From contig CM032121.1 in NCBI GenBank assembly GCA_018894105.1, forward strand, positions 28,434,230 to 28,498,229: DNA of 64,000 nt, in the 5' to 3' direction. Under the pieces are notes generated by a model. It was not told the DNA's origin. It saw only the letters and a list, made by a program, of their open reading frames with translations, and made no database searches. Source of the stretch: Jacaranda mimosifolia. Lineage: Eukaryota > Streptophyta > Magnoliopsida > Lamiales > Bignoniaceae. A program made the translations under genes and the position numbers. This document shows positions 45,598 to 58,286 of this stretch, piece after piece. The stretch's first letter is position 1; each line of letters begins with the position of its first letter.

Positions 45598-48373
45598 TGT
45601 TCAACACCCCTAAAATTTGGTATTTCGGAAAATAGGGATTTAGAAATTAAGATTTTGATTGGTCGAATTTTAGGGCTCAGAAAAGAAATAAAAAGGTCTT
45701 GATTGTAAGAATTTTGAAAGTTTTTGGGGTCGAATTGCAAGTTGAAGAAACCTTGATTGACTAATATTGGAAAGCTTTGAGGGTCCAAATGGGATTATTT
45801 ATAAGCTAAATGGGCTAATGTGTAGGACTAATAAATTAGGTGGACATTGAAGCATTTAAAACCTTAAAGGACTTGATTGAAAGCTGGATTAAACTTGTGG
45901 GGGTCAATCTGCAACTAAGAAAAGACTACCTTTATAAATATCAAATTTTCAATTTAACCCATCCTTTATCTTCTTCTTCACCAACACCACCGCGTCTTCC
46001 TTCTCCAGGTACTTCCTCCGACCAATGGCAAAACCCACCAAACTTTACACCAAATTCTTCCCTTCGCTCCCATGAACTCATTGATGCCTTTTTCTTGCAA
46101 AACCATCAAGTGGTTCGCTGAAAAATCGAGTTCGACGATAGCGAGCTTCGGAGGTGATGGGTTGCAGGTTTCCGACGATAGAAACTCACAGCCAAGGACT
46201 AAGCTTTGTTGGGTTTAGCTCAAGGATGGTGTAGGTGTCTTCAATTTTGGAAAATGACTACCGAAGCGAGCGAAATTAAGCAAAATTAGCACGGCGGCGT
46301 TGGTGGCGGGCTAACTATTTTTTGGCCAATTGGCGGTCAATTCGGCGGCGAAACAAGAAATTGATTGGGGGGTTTAATTCGTGGAACTGAGTGCATCTTT
46401 CGGTGGTGCAGAACATCTCTGGCGGCGGCGGCGGCGGCAACATGACAAAATCTTCGTCTCGTCGCGGTGATCATCTGTATGCAAGCTAATTGTGATTCCA
46501 AAGCTTCGATAGAAAGAAATTGGGTAAAAATAGAAATGAGTTTAAAGTTGTGTGTATGTATATACCTTCAAGTCTGTGATGGATTGTACCAACGAAAGAA
46601 TATGCATGATTTGATCAAAAATATTGAGACATGCATATAATTACATAAGTTAATGGACCCAAATTTTGTCATATTGTGTAATAATCTGGATTAATTAGGT
46701 TAATTAGGTGGAGAAACCCTCATTTTATGAATTTGGAACCTAAGTGGTGATAATTGTTTTAATTGAGATAATACAAAACCTAGATTTGGGTCATGCATGT
46801 ACCATTCTAAGTTTAGTGAATCCGAATTTGTATTATCATGCGATAAATTTTAGATAAAATTGGGATTTTTAAGGAATATTGGACTATCGTTATCGATTTA
46901 GTATGTTGTGGCAAGATCAACTGGACAATTTAGGACCCAATTATATTCCTTTAACGAGATCGGCGCTACTAGCATGTCTTTATCGAGGCTATCGATTTGG
47001 CCGATTAAGCATTAATTTTAGGTTGTTGTTTGTGTAATTGTGATTATATGGTCAAACGAGGATTTGACTGTCAATATACTATTTTGGTTAGGTGACGATG
47101 ATATGGGTCTCGTGTCTCACAGGTCAGTAGGCGGCGACAATATTTCTAAGACTACGGAGGTGAGTGTCTGCCAATCTGGAAATTCTTTCAATTATTTGTT
47201 ACTGGGATAAACCTTGTGAGGGTTTTCTATTTTTGTACCGTACGGAACTATGTTTATTTAAATATGTGACTTTATTCAGAATCTGCTTGTTTTCTGTTAA
47301 TTGACTTGTATACCCCTATGAGGGTTATTTCTTGATCATACTATGATTGATTCTGTTATCTATTCGTTCTGGTGCTTGGAACCTCCGATTGTTATCTATT
47401 ATCTGTCCGACTATTCTGTTATCCGTATTTCTCTATATTGTTATGTACTGTTATTGTTTGCCTTGGCGGCACACTCATTTTTTTGTCTGTTATATGCTAA
47501 GGATACTCCTAGGCATTTACCGTCTATCTGTGATATGCTAGGGATACTCCTAGGTATCTATCGTCTCTCTGTGACATGCTAGGGATATCCCTAGGTATCT
47601 ATTGTCTGTTAGTGATATGCTAGGGATACTCCTGGGTATCTATCGTGTCTCATTTACATGCTAGGGATACTCCTAGGGATCTTTCGTGTGTCAAGCTTTT
47701 ATGCTTGGATATGATCGGGTGATTGGACTAAGAATTGTTCTGATATGCATGTCTAGTTGGTTCCATTGAACTGCATATGACTCGGGCTTGTCTATTCTGA
47801 CCGTATTCGATCGTTTTTACACTGTTCATGGAGCAATAAGCAATGAGAGATTCCTATCTGCTCAAACTGTTATTTGTATATGATATTGTTCTTGTTCTAC
47901 AGGTTAAATTATGATCTGCTGAGTTGATTCGTCCTCAATAGATTCCCACTGCTTATAATTAAGATTATACCTTACTAAGTCCTTTGGACTTGCCTCCCGT
48001 ATTTATTTGACTTTCTCAGACAGGATTAAGTGATGAACTGAAACTCCAAGCTTGGATGGGCAAACATATTTTGTAATAGAAAACAATTGTATATGCTTAT
48101 GTGTTCTTTTGGGACATTTTGTATACCTTAGAGACGTTGTGATATGTCATTTGAGGTTAATGACTTAAGGCAAGTAAACGTTTTGTTAAATGTAAGAAAG
48201 TGAATCATGGTATGTACTTGATGGTTTGCCGAGTCAGTTAAGTTTGAAATTTTCGCTGCTTTGATAAGTTAAATTTGAAATCTTTTAGGTCTATTGACTG
48301 AATTGTAGGTTCAATTTAAAGTTGAACTGAGTGGTGCCTCAACTTAGGTGCTATCCTGAGTAGGGGTGCTACG
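45598..48373 (+). mobile_element. S7: solo LTR of family S
   Basis: It starts TGTTCAACACCCCTAAAATT at 45598 and ends GAGTAGGGGTGCTACG at 48373. Flanking 5-mers are TATAA and TAATA, so no clean duplication is seen. No primer site or polypurine tract adjoins it. The TATA box TTTATAAATA is at 45931-45940. A GGC repeat (GGCGGCGGCGGCGGCGGC) at about 46422-46440 and a 41-bp minisatellite lie inside. Confidence 0.8.
47494..47698 (+). repeat. 41-bp tandem repeat, 5 units, in S7
   Basis: Units start at 47494, 47535, 47576, 47617 and 47658 with ATGCTAGGGATACTCCTAGG as the core. Unit 3 has ATCCCTAG and so makes a near-palindrome CTAGGGATATCCCTAG. Other S copies have different minisatellites in this part of the LTR. 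Confidence 0.95.
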
Positions 48374-48551
48374 TAATAAATAAGTTGATCATATTAAAAT
48401 AAAATATAAAAGTAAGTAAACAACCAATGAAATTTTTTTAATTGAATTAAAAAACTCAAAATTCTAAGACTTTGACATTTGGCCAAAATTACAGAATTAG
48501 AATAAAAATTATGTAATTTGATAAGTACAAAATTGTGCTATATAGAATAGT
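48374..48551 (-). other. Helitron-like 5' region (copy R2)
   Basis: It matches R1 and R3 (AAAAAACTCAAAATTCTAAG, GGCCAAAATTACAGAATTAG). On the minus strand its 5' end, ACTATTCTATATAGC, directly follows the CTAGT end of the next Helitron-like element, so the initial TC is missing or overlapped. Confidence 0.5.
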
Positions 48552-50841
48552 ACTAGCATTATTCCCATGCTATGCACGGATTCTTTAAAATTACTATATA
48601 TTGATTTAATTGTTGAATCATAAATATAATTAACAATAACAAAATAAAAATAAAAATATCACAAAAAATTGTTAGGTAATTAGTAAAATGAAATATTACT
48701 TCAAAATATGGTTAAATAAAATTAAATTTAAAGCCTTAAAATTCAGTATCTAAAAGTTTAGAACATATAAAGACATCTCATATAGGTGATGTTATGAAAA
48801 ATAAATTTAAAATTTTTTCTGCGAGAAGTTAAAACAAATTTAAAACTTCCAAAGATAAAAGTTTATGAATATGATTATATAATTTATTAAAAAGAAGACA
48901 TATTTTGAAAAACTAACATATAATTGCATTAAAAAATAAAAATATATGAGAAGAATATTGAATGCAAGATAGATGAGTTAAAAGTCGATGGAAAAAAAAT
49001 TAAAATTATAATACTTTGAGATTAATTTAAATTTAGAAGATGATGAGTATATATTAAGTTAAAAATTGGCTGCTAAGAATCTAATTTTTTTTTTATTGAA
49101 AATCAATTAAGTTAAGATAATACTATGATAGGAAATATATACAAAAATTAAAAAAATAAAATAAATATATAAAATAATTAAAAAGTTAAAATCAATATTA
49201 ATATATAAGTTAATAGAAACCTTAGTTATCAAATAATTAAATGAAGAAAAGAGTTTGACATTAGTAATACAAAGTTAAAATTATAGTAAATTGATAAAGT
49301 AATTATAAAGTCAAAATTGATTTTAAATTAGGAATTAATGACAGGATATGAGGATGAAATTAGAATGTAAAATAAAATATGAAAAAGTAAACTATTATGT
49401 TCATTCTCAATTTTTTTGTATAAATATAATTGGATTTTCATATTATATTTCACAAATAGCAGAAAAAAGTGAATAATAAAAAAAAATTGTTAATGTTTCA
49501 AAAAATTAAAATTTAAAATACTAAAAAAATTAAATTGGATATATATTTTAATGGATTAAATAATATCTAGTGTTATAAATTTAAAAAATTAGTAGGTGTA
49601 TTTTCTATTGAAATAACCTTCTTATAATTTTTTCAAATAGATCAAAAGAGATCTAAGAATGTACATTGATGAAGTAGTATATAAATTTTTTATATATAAC
49701 TACATATTTATATGAATAAAAAATAAAAACTAAATGATATATTTTTAAAATTATAAATATTTAAAAAGTGAAATAAGTTTTAAAAATATTAAAAAACTAT
49801 AGAAAAGATCTCATCCTATAAAATTATAAATTAAGGTGAACAGAAAAAAAGAGAGAATTTAAAAATAAATTATAAAATTTTAAAAACAAATTAATAACTT
49901 GATTCAAAAAATGAGTAAAAGAATACTAAAAATATAACAATTTAAATAAAATAAAAATTAAATGACAAAATTTAACAATAATTGAAGAGATTTTAAATAA
50001 AAATAAAATAAAATTAAAAAATAGTAAGAGCAATTAATATATCTCATCTCGTAAAATTATAAAATTAAATGATTGAAAAGAAAATTTAAAAATAAATAAA
50101 TAAATAAATGAATTTATAACTTAAACTAAGTAACAAACAAAAAAGATATAAAAGTTTATAAATTTAATAACAATATATAAAAGTTAAATGATAGACTTTA
50201 TTTATAGTTGAAAAGAAAATTATAGCATTAAAATCCAAAATATCTCTTCCATCATGTAACATAGTTAAAAGAAACAAAAAAATAAAATAAATAAATAAAA
50301 GTAAACAATAAAATCAAACAAACAATAAACAAATTGAAGAATGAAATAAAGAGGCACACAAAGAGGTAGAAGAAAAAAGAAACTGCTAGAAAGTAAAGAG
50401 GTACACAAAGAATAGAGCCAAAAAAAATGCTAGAAATCGAGAATATTAGTGAAATAACTTTTAAAATACTCTATGTATAGTGGTATAGATATAAATTAGT
50501 TATTAAATATAAGAGACAAACTGGGAAAAATTTATCAAACTATAAAGTTTAAATGATTAAGGAATCTTCCACATATTGAGATGGAGATGAAAGAGTTTTT
50601 TAAGATAAAATGCAATTGTTTTTTTTTGGTGTCAGAGATAAATGAAGAATAATTTTTTCTAATCAAGAAAATAATTTCAAAAATCTTGATATCTTTAAAA
50701 GGAAAAAATAATATCAAAGTTAAAAACCAAAAGTCAATTATTAAATTTAATTGAAAAACTCAAAATTTTGAGAATTCAGAATTTGATTAAAATTACACAA
50801 TTATGGGTCTTACACCATTGTACTATATATAATAGTACAGA
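48552..50841 (-). mobile_element. Non-autonomous Helitron-like element, 2290 bp
   Basis: On the minus strand it begins TCTGTACTATTATATATAGT at 50841 after a host A and ends with a hairpin-bearing CCGTGCATAGCATGGGAATA, then ATGCTAGT at 48552. The first 150 bp match R1 and R2, and the 3' end matches the plus-strand end at 15834. The body is extremely AT-rich and has no Rep/helicase coding. The right edge cuts LTR S8 in its U3 just before the TATA box. Confidence 0.6.
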
Positions 50842-50847
50842 TAGATT

Positions 50848-53558
50848 GTAATTATATATAGCTTTCCACCCTAAAAATTCTTCACTCTTCACCAAACACC
50901 ACGTTAACCTTCTTCTCCGGCCACTCCAGTTATTTCTCCGACAAGACCCTGAAACCCGGAACTAACCTAACCAAATTCTTCCCCTCATCACCGTGAACAC
51001 AAAGACACCACATGCACCACGTTTTGACCAGTGAGACCATCGAAAATTGAGGTTGAAAACTCGATCACAGCGGAGGTGGTGGATTCACCATTCCGGCAAC
51101 TTTTTAGGGTGGACCAAGGTAGAGTCTTGATGGGTTCAGCTTGGAGAATACTTGAGTACCTTCAATTTTGGAGTTGGACAACTAGCAGGGGAGAATTGGT
51201 GGTGGTGGTGTGCGGCAGAGAGAGAGAGACCCAATTGGGTTTTTTTGGCTAATTGACCCTCGATTCGGTGGTTAAAAGAGAAATTGAAGTGGGCATTGTG
51301 TTTGTTGAGCTGAGACACATCTTTTGGTAGTGGTGGTGACCGTCTTCGGTGGCGGCGGAGGCGGCGCGAAGAAGTAGTGTCATCTCCTCATCGCGACGAT
51401 CGTGACGGTGTTCTTGGTTGATCAAATTGTAGGTAGAAAAGGTTGAAATGGGGTTAAATCTATATTTTGGAATCGGTATGGGGGTTAAATAAGGTGAAAT
51501 CTAAATCAAAAAAGGTTGAAATTGTAGGTAGATATCATATTATTTTGGAATCGATATGGACCATCGTGGTGAAATCTAGTAATGTTGATTTATTGGAGGA
51601 TTTTGTAAAAGATGCTAATAAATCTATATGGGTCGTAGGGATTTGAGATTGGGTTAAATCTAAATCAGAAAAGGTTTTCTGTTGAAGTCGTAGGTAGTCA
51701 TCATATTATTTTGGAATCGATATGGACCGTCGTGGTGAAATCTAGTAATGTTGATTTATTGGAGGATTTTGTAAAAGATGCTAATAAATCTATATCATCG
51801 TGCTAGTAGATAAATTAATGACATTAGAATGCTTGTGATGCAAATTCTAGAAGTTTATTAGGGATGAACGTGAAATTTGACTATGGCATATTAGTTTGAA
51901 TAGGCAACGACGTAGGTCCTACAGAGCAGTAGGCGGCGACAACTTCTTTTTGGGATACTGGAGGTGAGGGTCTACCAATCGGACACTTCATTTCACTTTT
52001 TTGTATTTGTGATAAACCCCTATGAGGGTTATTGTTTCTGAACTGACTGTATGTTATTGAAATTCGTGATCTGTTAAGATCTCTTTGATATTCTATTATC
52101 TAATTCGGATACCCCTGTGAGGGTTTACCACTCTGGTTTTTACCTTGTACAAGATATTCCTTACTTGGTAAACCCCTGTGAGGGTCTGCCAATCTGGCAC
52201 CTTTTCTAACTATCTGTTATTTGTGATAAGCCCCTGTGTGGGTTTTCTATTTTGTACTGTACTCTGTTTGTTTGAAATCTGAATTGTGTTCGGAATCCTA
52301 TTTATTATTCATTATCTGATTTAAACACCCCTGTGAGGGTTATCTTTGATACCAATTCTGTTTTCTGATTGTTCTAGTGTCCAGAACTTTCTTTACATTA
52401 TCATAATTCTATCCCTTGTACCTTACAGCCTTGTCGCTTGTCCCCACATAACTTGCTAGCTTCTTACAAGGTTGTTATTTGTTAAAGGGATCATTTCGAT
52501 CTATTGTTCTGTTATGTTACATTGTTGCCTTATGTTATGAACCCTAAACGGCCTTGCCGGCCAATTTACATTCTAGGCTCTACTATATATCTATCATAAT
52601 CATATTGAATGTTTAAAAGTGCAACTTATATATGTTGGCATTACATTATATTAACCCATGGGATGCCATGGGCCGGATATCACCCAAAGGGATGCCATGG
52701 GGGGGGGGGATTTAGGCCCGGGGCTCAGTTGGGAAAGACGGTCGGGCGGTACGGACCGACGGTGAAAGGTCTGCCAGCTAGTACCCACATACGACCCTAA
52801 CTTACAGGTAGTTGGAGGTACTGAACTGTGAGTGGCGGGATCTGGCATGCAATCGACCATGCCAATAAAAAAAGTTATTACCTACTGAGCTGAGTGCTCG
52901 AGCAATAGAGCTTGGAGAAAATCTTATTTATACTGTACCGACGTCTGGTACTAGCAAATATACATTGATCTGGGAGTAATAAGGATGGAATGACCAACAG
53001 TCTAATATAATTGATATCATGTGTACTTTGCACAATGTTGATTCACGTTGAAACTTTTATTGTTCTTGAATTGTATTTGTTTGTTGCCTATCATTTTTTT
53101 TTAATCCTGTCGTTTTCTTCTCCCTCACTAAGTCTTTAGGACTTATCCCCTTATTGTTATTTGTCTTCAGATAGGTCAAACTGAGAAGCAGAGGCATGTG
53201 TTAGATGATAGTGATTTTGTAATAGATTAGATGATGTTGTTGTTCATATAAGTCACCTGATCAAGACAACTACTTGAAGAGTATTGTTAGAATGTTTGTA
53301 TGAAACTTAAGATACTGGATATGTACGTATTTTATGTTATGAAGTGATCTTCTGGGATAAATGAATTATTTTCCACGGAGTTGGATTCTGAGACTTAGGT
53401 TGTATATATTATGCTTTATGGAATGATCTTTTGGATTAGTGTGACTGCTTTACTTTTGAGATGGTTAAATTACAGGTTCCTAGTTATTATTTGAACTGTA
53501 TTTAAGATTGAATTGGCAGCGCCTCAACTTGGGTGCTGTCCCGAGAGGAGGTGCTACA
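50848..53558 (+). repeat. S8: family S LTR lacking about 330 bp of U3
   Basis: Similarity to S10 begins at ATTATATATAGCTTTCCACC, the TATA box region, directly after the Helitron-like terminus at 50841. It ends CGAGAGGAGGTGCTACA at 53558. It carries the CGGGCGG block at 52741-52762, the CCATGGGATGCCATGGG motif at 52658-52674, several ACCCCTGTGAGGGTT copies (52017, 52110, 52173, 52327), and a local duplication at 51463-51800. The S9 fragment follows directly. Confidence 0.75.
51463..51800 (+). repeat. Local duplications in S8 (166 bp and 78 bp spacing)
   Basis: TATTTTGGAATCGATATGGA occurs at 51541 and 51707, and a variant at 51463. The 166-bp unit carries GAAATCTAGTAATGTTGATT twice (51571-51632 and 51739-51800). 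Confidence 0.85.
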
Positions 53559-55624
53559 TGTACCGTTAATTCCACTAACTTGTATTATGCCAAGAATGAA
53601 AGAATAAAATATGATTGATCCATATATTTTCCATGCATGGAGTATTATATAGTTAGTGTACACGTATATGTCATATTATATGCCAAATTTGAACTAAATA
53701 AGTTTATTAAGCGATTAAACCTTGATTCATGAATTTAAGACCTAAGAGGCATTGGCTGGGATTAATTGTGAGGAATTAAGCTATTATTGTGATTTTAGGA
53801 TGATATTATGAGAAAGATTATGTAATTGAGGTCTACTTTATATTCTATTATTAAACTTGATATGAAAATCGGGATTGTTTTGGCAATAACGATCTTATTA
53901 GCCATTTTGGGCCAGTAGTACCATTTAAGCCCTAAAACTATCATGTTAATAAAAAAAATAGTGATTTTGGGTTAATGGTAATCATAATAATGATTATTGA
54001 GGTCAAATGTAGATTTTGACTATAAATATACTATTTTGGTTAGGTGACGAAGAAGTGGGTCCAACGGACCAGTAAGCTGTTGATTATGATAACCTTTTGA
54101 GACTTTAAAGGTGAGGGTCTACCAATTTGGCACTTTCTTACTTATCGGATATTGTGATAAATCCCTATGAGGGTTTCTGTTTTTTTTAATATATATTGTA
54201 CTTGTTGAAAATATGTACATTGTTTGAAATCTTGCTTGTTATCTGTTAATTCACTCATACCCTTGTGAGGGATTTTGCCTATCTCTGTTCTGGTGTCCAG
54301 AACTCTTATTATATTATTCTTTTCCTGTCCCTTGTACCCCACAACCTTGGTGGCTGACCCCATATTACTTGTTGATTCATTTTGTAACTTCGAAATGGCC
54401 TTGCTGGCCAGTATATTGAATATTACAGGTTGTATCTTGTTACATTCAAGTTTATGGTTGTAAAGGTTAAATTCTTATCTATTGGCATTATATTATTTTA
54501 TCTCATGGGATGCCATGGGTGGTTTCCACATGGATGGATGCCATGGGGGTTTGGGCCCAGGGACTAGGTCTGGAATACGGTTGGGCGGAATGGACCGATG
54601 TAGACAAGTCTTGTAGCTAGTACCCACATACTATCCTGACTTACAAGTAGCTGTAGGTAGCGAACTATGAGTGATGGGATTCGACATGCGGTCGACCATG
54701 CTATAAAAATAAATTATTACCTGCCGAGCTGAGTGCTCGAGCAATGGAGTGATAAGAAAATCTTAATTATGCTATACCGATGCCCAGTACTAGCAATAAT
54801 AACAATTTGATCTGGGGGTAATAAGGTTGGAATGACCAACAATCTATTCAACTTAATCGTATGCGTCCTATATATTACTAATTCATGTTAAAAATTCTTG
54901 CTTATTACCAAATTTTGTTCATATTGAAAAGTTTTGCTTTGATCGATGTATCTCAATAGCTTTCCTTTGAATTTTGTCCTTATTTTTCCCTCACTGAGTC
55001 CTTAAAACTCACCCTCCTTGCTATTCTTTATTCTTTTTCTAGATAGGTTTGAGCGAAAAGTAGAGGCGTTCATTAGATGAAAGTTATTTTGTAATAGATT
55101 ATGTGATATGGTTGTACATATAGTCAACACTTGATTGAGACAGTTATTTAAAGTTGTTATGGGAATATCTATATGGAATTTAAGATACTTGATTGTATAT
55201 ATTTCGCTCAATGAAATGATCATTTGGGTTAGTGCGAGTAGTTTCCCCTTTGATTTTTCTAAGACATGAATAGGTGATGAACTCGGACCTCCAGCTTGGA
55301 CACGAACATATTTGTCATAATTTAGGTATTTGATTACATAGATGAAATCATTTGAATGTTAAGTTTGGATTTTTAGATGTTGTGATATGCCAGGTTTGAC
55401 AATGATAACCTAAAGGTATGTATATGTTTTATTGAGTGTTAAGGAAAGAGCCATGGCACGTGTTTAGTATTTTGTCAAGGTCCGTCTAAGTTGAAGTTTG
55501 CTGCTGTCTCTGATAAGTTCTAAAAATTCTTCTCGTGGGCCTATTACTTGTATTATGAATTGAGATTTAAGACTGAATAGGGTAGCACCTCAGCTTGGGT
55601 GTTGTCCCGAGAGGGGTTGCTATA
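53559..55624 (+). repeat. S9: 3' part of the 5' LTR
   Basis: It begins in mid-LTR (equivalent to about 46570 in S7) and ends CGAGAGGGGTTGCTATA. It carries the TTGGGCGGAATGGACCGATG block at 54581-54600 and the CATGGGATGCCATGGG motif at 54505-54520. About 1 kb of LTR start is missing where it abuts S8. Confidence 0.75.
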
Positions 55625-55626
55625 GA

Positions 55627-55640
55627 GGTAGTGTCAGAGC
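55627..55640 (+). other. Degenerate primer-binding site
   Basis: GGTAGTGTCAGAGC lies two bases after the LTR end, against TGGTATCAGAGC for the initiator Met tRNA. The S12 element has the perfect form. Confidence 0.65.
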
Positions 55641-58271
55641 CTAGGTTATCATTGACCTAGGTGTTAGATTAGGGTTCATAGCTAACCTTATGTTTAGGTC
55701 AAGTTAGCATCTGAACTTTGAGTGTTTGATGTCCATTGAAAGGTTTTATAGGATCCAGGGGAATTGAAAATGAATTTAAATAGTCTAGTGTTAATGAAAC
55801 TGATTTTGTGATTTTTGTATTAAGGGATGGCTAACAATGATAGGAAAGAAGCCCGTAGACGAAGGGAGTAAGGAGTCCCTAGTGGAAAAGATTGAGGTTT
55901 AGAACAAGAAAAGACGAGCTTGCTAAGGATGTGTCGGACACTTGAGGAAAGGTTATGCGATCAGCATGAGTCGCCATGCCAAGCCAAGCAGAGTCAACCA
56001 CTAGAAAGTGATATTGGGTTTTAGGTGCTACCTTGTGGAGAGATTATGGAAGACATTGAACGAGAAGGAGAACGAGTTAGGATAACAGTGGCTGAAGTGC
56101 AAGGACTTCGTGCCAAACAGGCCCAGATGGAGCAGGATCCAGAGGAGAACTCATATGACGAGTAAGGATCATTCTGAGAAGGTAATTAGGGCTAGAAGGT
56201 GATTACCTTGGGATAAACGAATTCCTACCAATTGCTTACGGATGAAAATTTGGTCATATGGGTATATAGGAAAAGGATTAGTGAGCGTAGCAATACATTT
56301 AAGAAGCGGATGATTATTATGACTCAGTGACGTTTTGGCTTAAGTAAAAATTGGAATTTGATAGTGTGTCAAAATACCATGGGCTATAGAAATTAAGAAA
56401 TAATCAATGACGAGAGGATATGTTTTCAGGGCAACTAGTGTATGATCCAGTAATCTAAGAATGTCAAGCATAGGGCTCTTTGAATTTCAAAAAGGTGAAA
56501 TTTGGAGAAATAACTCATGCTTAGACTTTCTTTGTGATATTTTAGAATTATAAGACGAAGATTCTCCATAACAAAGTTGCATTTGATGATTTAAAAGGTT
56601 ATATGGATAGATTAATATTGGATAAATTTGCATGCTGTGACTTGAACGATATGGTTATCAGGAGATTGGTTGTTGGTAACAATAGAGTTATAAGAAATCA
56701 TTGAAGAGATCAAACAAGTGAAACTGGACTGAGCAATAAAGTGCAATTGAAGTGCAATTGAGGATGCTTGCATTAGAAATATCCTGTGAGATGAACCAAA
56801 GGTGATATTAGGCCTTATTTCTCCCTTGCTAGTAGATCTAAAAATAGAAAGATTTGTGTTATAAACTTAATGCAGTGGAAAGACGGATCTTATAACTCTA
56901 TTGATGAGCAAATAAGGTAAGTGATCTTAGGAGTACAATAGAAACTATATAAAGGATAGCCATGAGGAATCTCTAGAGTTTTACTCCTCTCCATCACTGA
57001 AAGGATCAGATAAGTAAAATGTAACGGTTTGGACTAAGGATTGACATTTGGAGTATCAAGTAACTTGATGACTAAAACAAATAAGTATCTGCTAATTTTT
57101 CTTAGGAGGCATCTTGCATTACCGATAAGAATCAGTAGAACAATAGTAAGAGCTCGATAAAACCCATCAAGTTTGAGAAGTTGGGAAACTTTTTCTTTAT
57201 AAACTATATAACCTAATGCACATGTTTAGGGTGATTAGAATTGAAGTTAAGGAAAGGATACTACTGAATGAGAAACTCAAGGAGAAGGTGGGCCAAGAAT
57301 TTGCCTTTTACTTGCAATATAGACATTATGAATTAAGATAAAGTTTTGGGATTGGTTACAAGGATCTTGATTAGGACCTTTAAATCTCTTAAAATTTGAG
57401 AAACTAGCCATATTATATATATGTTTAGGCTATATCTCACAAACATTAAGGAGACGATTCTATCAAGGTTATAGACAATCAAGTGCGACCAGAAAATATA
57501 TCAAAGTACAAAAGTTCTTGGGGTTCTCCAATTGATATTAATGGTGTATCCAGATCTTTTCTAAATCAATAAGTGCATTGGTGAAATCAGTTAGGGAAAT
57601 GCTCGGTACATATATGCTTTATAAAAGAAACTTGGTATATGAGAATGATCACACATGCTTTTGGGAAACTTAAGTCAAATGATAAACTATTGTGCTTATC
57701 TTCAGGATTACTGAAATGGTGATTGCTTAAATGAAACAGAGATATCATTTAAGAGTTGAAAAGAGAAATTCTTGTTGATAATGTATACTAGTAAATATGC
57801 TTTGGGTCAACCTAAGCTTGACAAACACTTTAGGTCTGAAATGAAATTAATATATTCAGTGGTCGGCAAAATAAGTAAAGGATAATCATAAATATCACAA
57901 GGATAGAGGGAAACAACTAGTTGAGAGTACTGTATAAGTTTTGAATGTCAGAAACGAGTTTGGTCCTGATGGAAACAATAAATGGGTTGTTTGTGACTAT
58001 ATCTAGTATGTTCAGTTTTTGTGAACTGGTAGCTAACAATTTGGGAAGGTATGATAAGTTATGAAATCTAGCATGTTAAGTTGAATTTGACTACTCCTTT
58101 ATGTGAATATCATGTAAGTGTGAACTTGTGATGTCGTTTGTTGTTTATTACCGTAATGGTTTTACTATCTTTTATATCAAAGCATGCACTCTATTAGAGG
58201 AACAAGAATGTTATATGCCCGGTGTTAATCAAAGTTCATATCGAAGATGAGAATCTGGGGACCATAATCTT
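55641..58271 (+). other. Interior of the plus-strand S element, no intact ORF
   Basis: The first readable text is MANNDRKEARRRRE at 55829, then after stops a charged segment, EDIERERERVRITVAEVQGL followed by RAKQAQMEQDPEE (about 56049-56160), which looks like a short coiled coil. The same segment can be read in the minus-strand element at 62700-62610, so it was in the common ancestor. Downstream text matches 62035-62300 and 20440-20780 of the two other elements at the nucleotide level. I see no domain of a retroelement polyprotein. Confidence 0.5.
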
Positions 58272-58286
58272 TTAAGGGGGGAAGAT
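58272..58286 (+). other. Polypurine tract before S10
   Basis: AAGGGGGGAAGA, then TT and the LTR start TGTAACACC. It marks S10 as a 3' LTR. Confidence 0.8.

Noticed and set aside
32476..47698. CRISPR-like arrays (regular repeats of 30-40 bp)
   Set aside because: The repeats are directly adjacent without unique spacers, and the region is a plant retrotransposon LTR.
45593..48378. Target-site duplication for S7
   Set aside because: The flanking 5-mers TATAA and TAATA do not match well enough to claim one.
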